From contig CALCIA010000077.1 of assembly GCA_937907435.1 (NCBI GenBank), positions 1 through 7,471 on the forward strand: a stretch of DNA of 7,471 nt, in the 5' to 3' direction. This document shows, piece by piece, positions 5,543 through 7,471 of this stretch. Below the pieces are notes generated by a model, which worked only from the letters and a program-made list of their open reading frames with translations, was not told where the DNA came from and searched no databases. The stretch is from an uncultured Actinomycetes bacterium (GTDB lineage Bacteria; Actinomycetota; Thermoleophilia; Solirubrobacterales; 70-9). The translations under genes and the position numbers were made by a program. Numbering within the stretch: the stretch's first letter is position 1; the number at the start of each line of letters is the position of its first letter.

Positions 5543-6180
5543 TTGGTGGGTAGAGAATGCTCCGGGCAGAAAAGCGCCGGGCTGCGGACCTACACGCTGG
5601 TCGGGCTCGGCTCGGCCCTCTTCATGCCCAGCTGGCGAAGTACGGCTTCTTCGACGTCCTCGGCAACGACGTGGTCCTCGACCCCTCGCGCGTCGCCGCC
5701 CAGATCGTCTCCGGGATCGGCTTCATCGGCGCCGGGCTGATCTTCGTCCGCCGCGACTCGGTGCGCGGCCTCACCACCGCCGCCGGCGTCTGGCTGACCG
5801 CCGCGGTCGGCGCCGCCGCGGGCGCCTCGCTGCCGTTCCTGGCGATCGCCACCACCGTCGCCTACTTCATCACCGTCTACATCCTCGCGCCGCTGGCCCA
5901 GCGACTGCCCGCCTCGCCCTACGCGCCCTCCGCGGTCCGCGTCGTCTACGAGGACGGGCGCGGGATCCTCCGCAAAGTGTCGGAGGCATGCACCTCGCGT
6001 GACTTCAAGGTCGCCGACGTGAGCGTCGAGCGGGGCGAGGGCCACGGCCCGGGCGTCGAGGTAGCCGTCTCGCTGGAGATCCACGGCAGTGGCTCGGTCG
6101 CCTCGCTGGCCGCCGACCTCAACGAGATCGACGGCGTCCACGCCGTCCACGGCGGCGACGTCAACGAGATCTTCGACTAG
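5543..6180 (+). pseudogene. MgtC/SapB-family gene, 5'-truncated and frameshifted
   Basis: The intact part resembles the MgtC/SapB membrane family, linked to magnesium-limitation survival, with a C-terminal ACT-like domain. From 5543 one frame reads LVGRECSGQKSAGLRT and then YTLVGLGSALFM up to 5626, the conserved second-helix region. The homology continues in a different frame from 5638: AKYGFFDVLGNDVVLDPSR, the hallmark AAQIVSGIGFIGAGLIF, then RRDSVRGLTTAAGVWLTAAVG, further membrane helices, and the soluble domain from about 5930 to the TAG at 6178-6180. Between ATG 5624-5626 and AAG 5638-5640 there are 11 bases, so one base is missing (or two are extra). The first frame stops at 5738-5740. 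No slippery sequence is seen. The usual 25-30 residue first helix before the G-RE motif is also absent. An expressed truncated form or a sequencing error cannot be excluded; ATG 5557 opens the downstream frame but encodes non-family residues first. Confidence 0.7.
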
Positions 6181-6205
6181 CGCCCGCCGCGGTCGTGGGG
6201 CCGCA

Positions 6206-6239
6206 CCTGAAAGCCTGCTTTAGGTCAGACGGGTATAAG
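6206..6239 (+). promoter_or_regulatory. Putative desaturase promoter with upstream dyad
   Basis: TATAAG at 6234-6239 is a near-consensus -10 box in otherwise GC-rich DNA, 58 bases before the desaturase start codon. No clear -35 is seen at the right distance. That position is instead occupied by an imperfect dyad: CCT (6206-6208) and AAAGC (6210-6214) opposite GCTTT (6217-6221) and AGG (6222-6224), with one bulged G. The dyad could be an activator or repressor site. Transcription would start near 6246 and leave a leader of about 50 bases. Confidence 0.4.
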
Positions 6240-6250
6240 TCCGCGGCCGG

Positions 6251-6292
6251 CTGCCCTCAGTCGGTATCCCACACTCGACTCGAGGGCAGGAG
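6251..6292 (+). promoter_or_regulatory. Leader hairpin overlapping the desaturase ribosome binding site
   Basis: CTGCCCTC (6251-6258) pairs with GAGGGCAG (6282-6289), and AGTCG (6259-6263) pairs with CGACT (6276-6280). This gives 13 pairs with one bulged C and a 12-base loop. The Shine-Dalgarno AGGAG is at 6288-6292, five bases before GTG 6298, and its first two bases lie inside the stem. The hairpin could therefore modulate ribosome access. It matches no riboswitch family that I recognise. Confidence 0.5.
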
Positions 6293-6297
6293 CAAAC

Positions 6298-7365
6298 GTG
6301 AGCGATTCAACGCAGGACGTCGGCGACGGCAAGGCGCGGGTCTACTGGCGCGATTCGGTCGCGGCCTTCGAGCGGCCATCGGTCCCACGGGCGATCCTCG
6401 ACCTGCTGCTCTCGGCCGTCGCCTACGTGGCGTTGATGGTCTGCATGTACCTGCTGGTCGGGGACCACCCCTGGCTGGTGCTGGCGCTCGCGATCCCCAC
6501 CTCCGGCTTCCTGCTGCGCACCTTCATCGTCTTCCACGACTGCGCCCACGGCTCGTTCCTGCCAGGCAAGCGGGGCAACCTCTGGGTCGGCCGGATCACC
6601 GCCCTGCTCGTCTTCCAACCGTTTGCCAACTGGCGCCACAACCACGCCGTCCACCACGGCACCTCGGGCGACCTCGACCGGCGCGGGCAGGGCGACGTCG
6701 AGACCTTGACCGTCGCCGAGTACGCGGCGCGCGACTGGAAGGGCCGCCTTGCCTACCGGCTCTTCCGTAGTCCCGGCATCCTCTTCATCCTCGGCCCGCT
6801 CTGGTCGCTGATGTTCGGCCCGCGCTTCTGGAACAAGAACATGCGCCCGCGCCAGATCCACAGCGTCTGGCTGACCAACGTCGCGCTCTTCGTGCTGGTC
6901 GGAGCGACGCTCGCGGTGGTCGGTCCGGTCGACTGGCTGCTCGTGCAGATGCCCGCGGCGATGCTGGCCGGGATCGCCGGCGTCTTCCTCTTCTACGTCC
7001 AGCACCAGTTCGAGGACGCCTACTGGGAGACCGGCGAGAGCTGGGACTACGCCGATGCGGCGCTGAAGGGCAGCTCCTACCTGAAGCTGTCGCCGGTCAT
7101 GCGGTTCTTCAGCGGCAACATCGGCCTCCACCACGTCCACCACCTGAGCGCCAAGATCCCCAACTACAATCTGCAGCGCGCCCACGACGAGAGCCCGATC
7201 TTCGCCGACGTCCCGATCCTGACCTTCGCCGACGGCGTGCGCTCGCTGCGGCTGAAGCTGATCGACCCGGACGCAGGCCGGCTGCTCACCTGGCGCGAGG
7301 CGCGCGAGCAGATCGCGGCGCGGTCTCGGTCGCCGCGGCCGGTGCTGCGGGCTGAAGGCTCTTAG
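6298..7365 (+). CDS. Membrane fatty-acid desaturase
   Basis: This 355-residue di-iron membrane enzyme would insert a double bond into acyl chains of membrane lipids using oxygen and an external electron donor. All three histidine boxes of the PF00487 family are present: HDCAH (80-84), HNHAVHH (114-120, with the HxxHH at 116-120) and HHVHH (278-282). Hydrophobic helices lie near 32-54, 58-77, 98-110, 161-174, 190-208 and 215-234. The segments FLFYVQHQFEDAYW (230-243), LKGSSYLKLS (256-265) and HHLSAKIPNYNLQRAH (281-296) resemble acyl-lipid desaturases of the Bacillus Des/cyanobacterial DesA type; the position of the double bond cannot be told. GTG 6298 is preceded by AGGAG five bases away and gives a short soluble N-terminus. 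The C-terminal tail (about 335-355) is Arg/Ser-rich. No ferredoxin or reductase gene is adjacent. The gene appears to be transcribed alone, with a possible leader hairpin controlling it. Confidence 0.92.
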   Translation: MSDSTQDVGDGKARVYWRDSVAAFERPSVPRAILDLLLSAVAYVALMVCMYLLVGDHPWLVLALAIPTSGFLLRTFIVFHDCAHGSFLPGKRGNLWVGRITALLVFQPFANWRHNHAVHHGTSGDLDRRGQGDVETLTVAEYAARDWKGRLAYRLFRSPGILFILGPLWSLMFGPRFWNKNMRPRQIHSVWLTNVALFVLVGATLAVVGPVDWLLVQMPAAMLAGIAGVFLFYVQHQFEDAYWETGESWDYADAALKGSSYLKLSPVMRFFSGNIGLHHVHHLSAKIPNYNLQRAHDESPIFADVPILTFADGVRSLRLKLIDPDAGRLLTWREAREQIAARSRSPRPVLRAEGS

Positions 7366-7368
7366 GGC

Positions 7369-7460
7369 GGGGGTCCGGGGCGCTGGCGGCCGTCCGGGCG
7401 GAGGTCCGCGGCGTCCGCGGCCGTCCGAGGGGGGTCCTGGGCTCCTCATGGGGGTCCTGG
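7369..7460. repeat. GTCC motifs spaced about 10 bases apart
   Basis: GTCC begins at 7373, 7392, 7404, 7413, 7423, 7434 and 7454. The steps are 19, 12, 9, 10, 11 and 20, close to one or two helical turns. CTCC at 7442-7445 falls near one skipped place. The bases before each motif are G-rich; the unit GCGGCCGTCC occurs twice (7386-7395 and 7417-7426), and GGGGGTCCTGG occurs twice, 20 bases apart (7430-7440 and 7450-7460). CCGCGG flanks CGT at 7406-7420 as a small dyad. No gene is recognised between the desaturase stop and the window end. It may be a degenerate decamer array, a terminator region, or simple GC-rich drift. Confidence 0.4.
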
Positions 7461-7471
7461 CAGGCTGTGAC

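Noticed and set aside
5620..5640. Programmed ribosomal frameshift in the MgtC-like gene
   Set aside because: No slippery heptamer is seen at the junction, the residues next to it do not match the family, and the N-terminus is missing as well, so a lesion is more likely.
1..7471. tRNA, rRNA or CRISPR array
   Set aside because: I saw no cloverleaf with conserved T-loop sequence, no rRNA-like stretch and no regularly spaced direct repeats with unique spacers.

Overview
The window is very GC-rich and densely coded. Codons end mostly in C or G, start codons include GTG, and several genes lack a Shine-Dalgarno sequence. Together with the gene content (an ArsR-like regulator/MFS pair, a RodZ-like HTH membrane protein, a GntR regulator with two Mce-type YrbE/MlaE permeases, an MgtC/SapB relative and a membrane fatty-acid desaturase), this suggests a high-GC actinobacterium, perhaps of the Thermoleophilia/Solirubrobacterales kind. 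That placement is an inference from style and gene content, not from a marker gene. All recognised genes are on the + strand.

Layout. Positions 1-243 hold no recognisable gene but end in a well-formed promoter covered by an inverted repeat. 244-2111 is a two-gene unit: a winged-helix regulator whose stop codon overlaps the start of an MFS exporter, a familiar regulator-plus-efflux pair. 2243-3046 encodes a RodZ-like protein (cytoplasmic HTH, one membrane helix, extracytoplasmic domain). 3095-5441 is a tight, overlapping three-gene unit: a GntR-family regulator with an unusual C-terminal extension, then two MlaE/YrbE permeases of the lipid-transporting Mce/Mla type. No ATPase and no MlaD/Mce substrate-binding protein follows. 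Instead, a perfect 19-bp inverted repeat lies 26 bases after the second permease, and next to it is an MgtC/SapB-family gene that has lost its 5' end and carries a frameshift. 6298-7365 is an intact fatty-acid desaturase with its own promoter-like sequence and a leader hairpin reaching into its ribosome binding site. The last 106 bases are non-coding and carry GTCC motifs spaced about ten bases apart.

How the genes relate. Much of the window concerns the cell envelope: lipid import or trafficking permeases, a membrane-anchored morphogenesis-type protein, lipid desaturation, and drug or metabolite efflux. I see no proven single system. The points most worth a second look are: (1) the start codon of the GntR gene inside a perfect 24-base inverted repeat; (2) the first promoter, which appears to give a leaderless mRNA and is covered by a likely auto-operator; (3) the YrbE pair without ATPase or Mce partners beside a 19-bp inverted repeat and a broken mgtC-like gene, which looks like a recombination scar; and (4) the hairpin in the desaturase leader.
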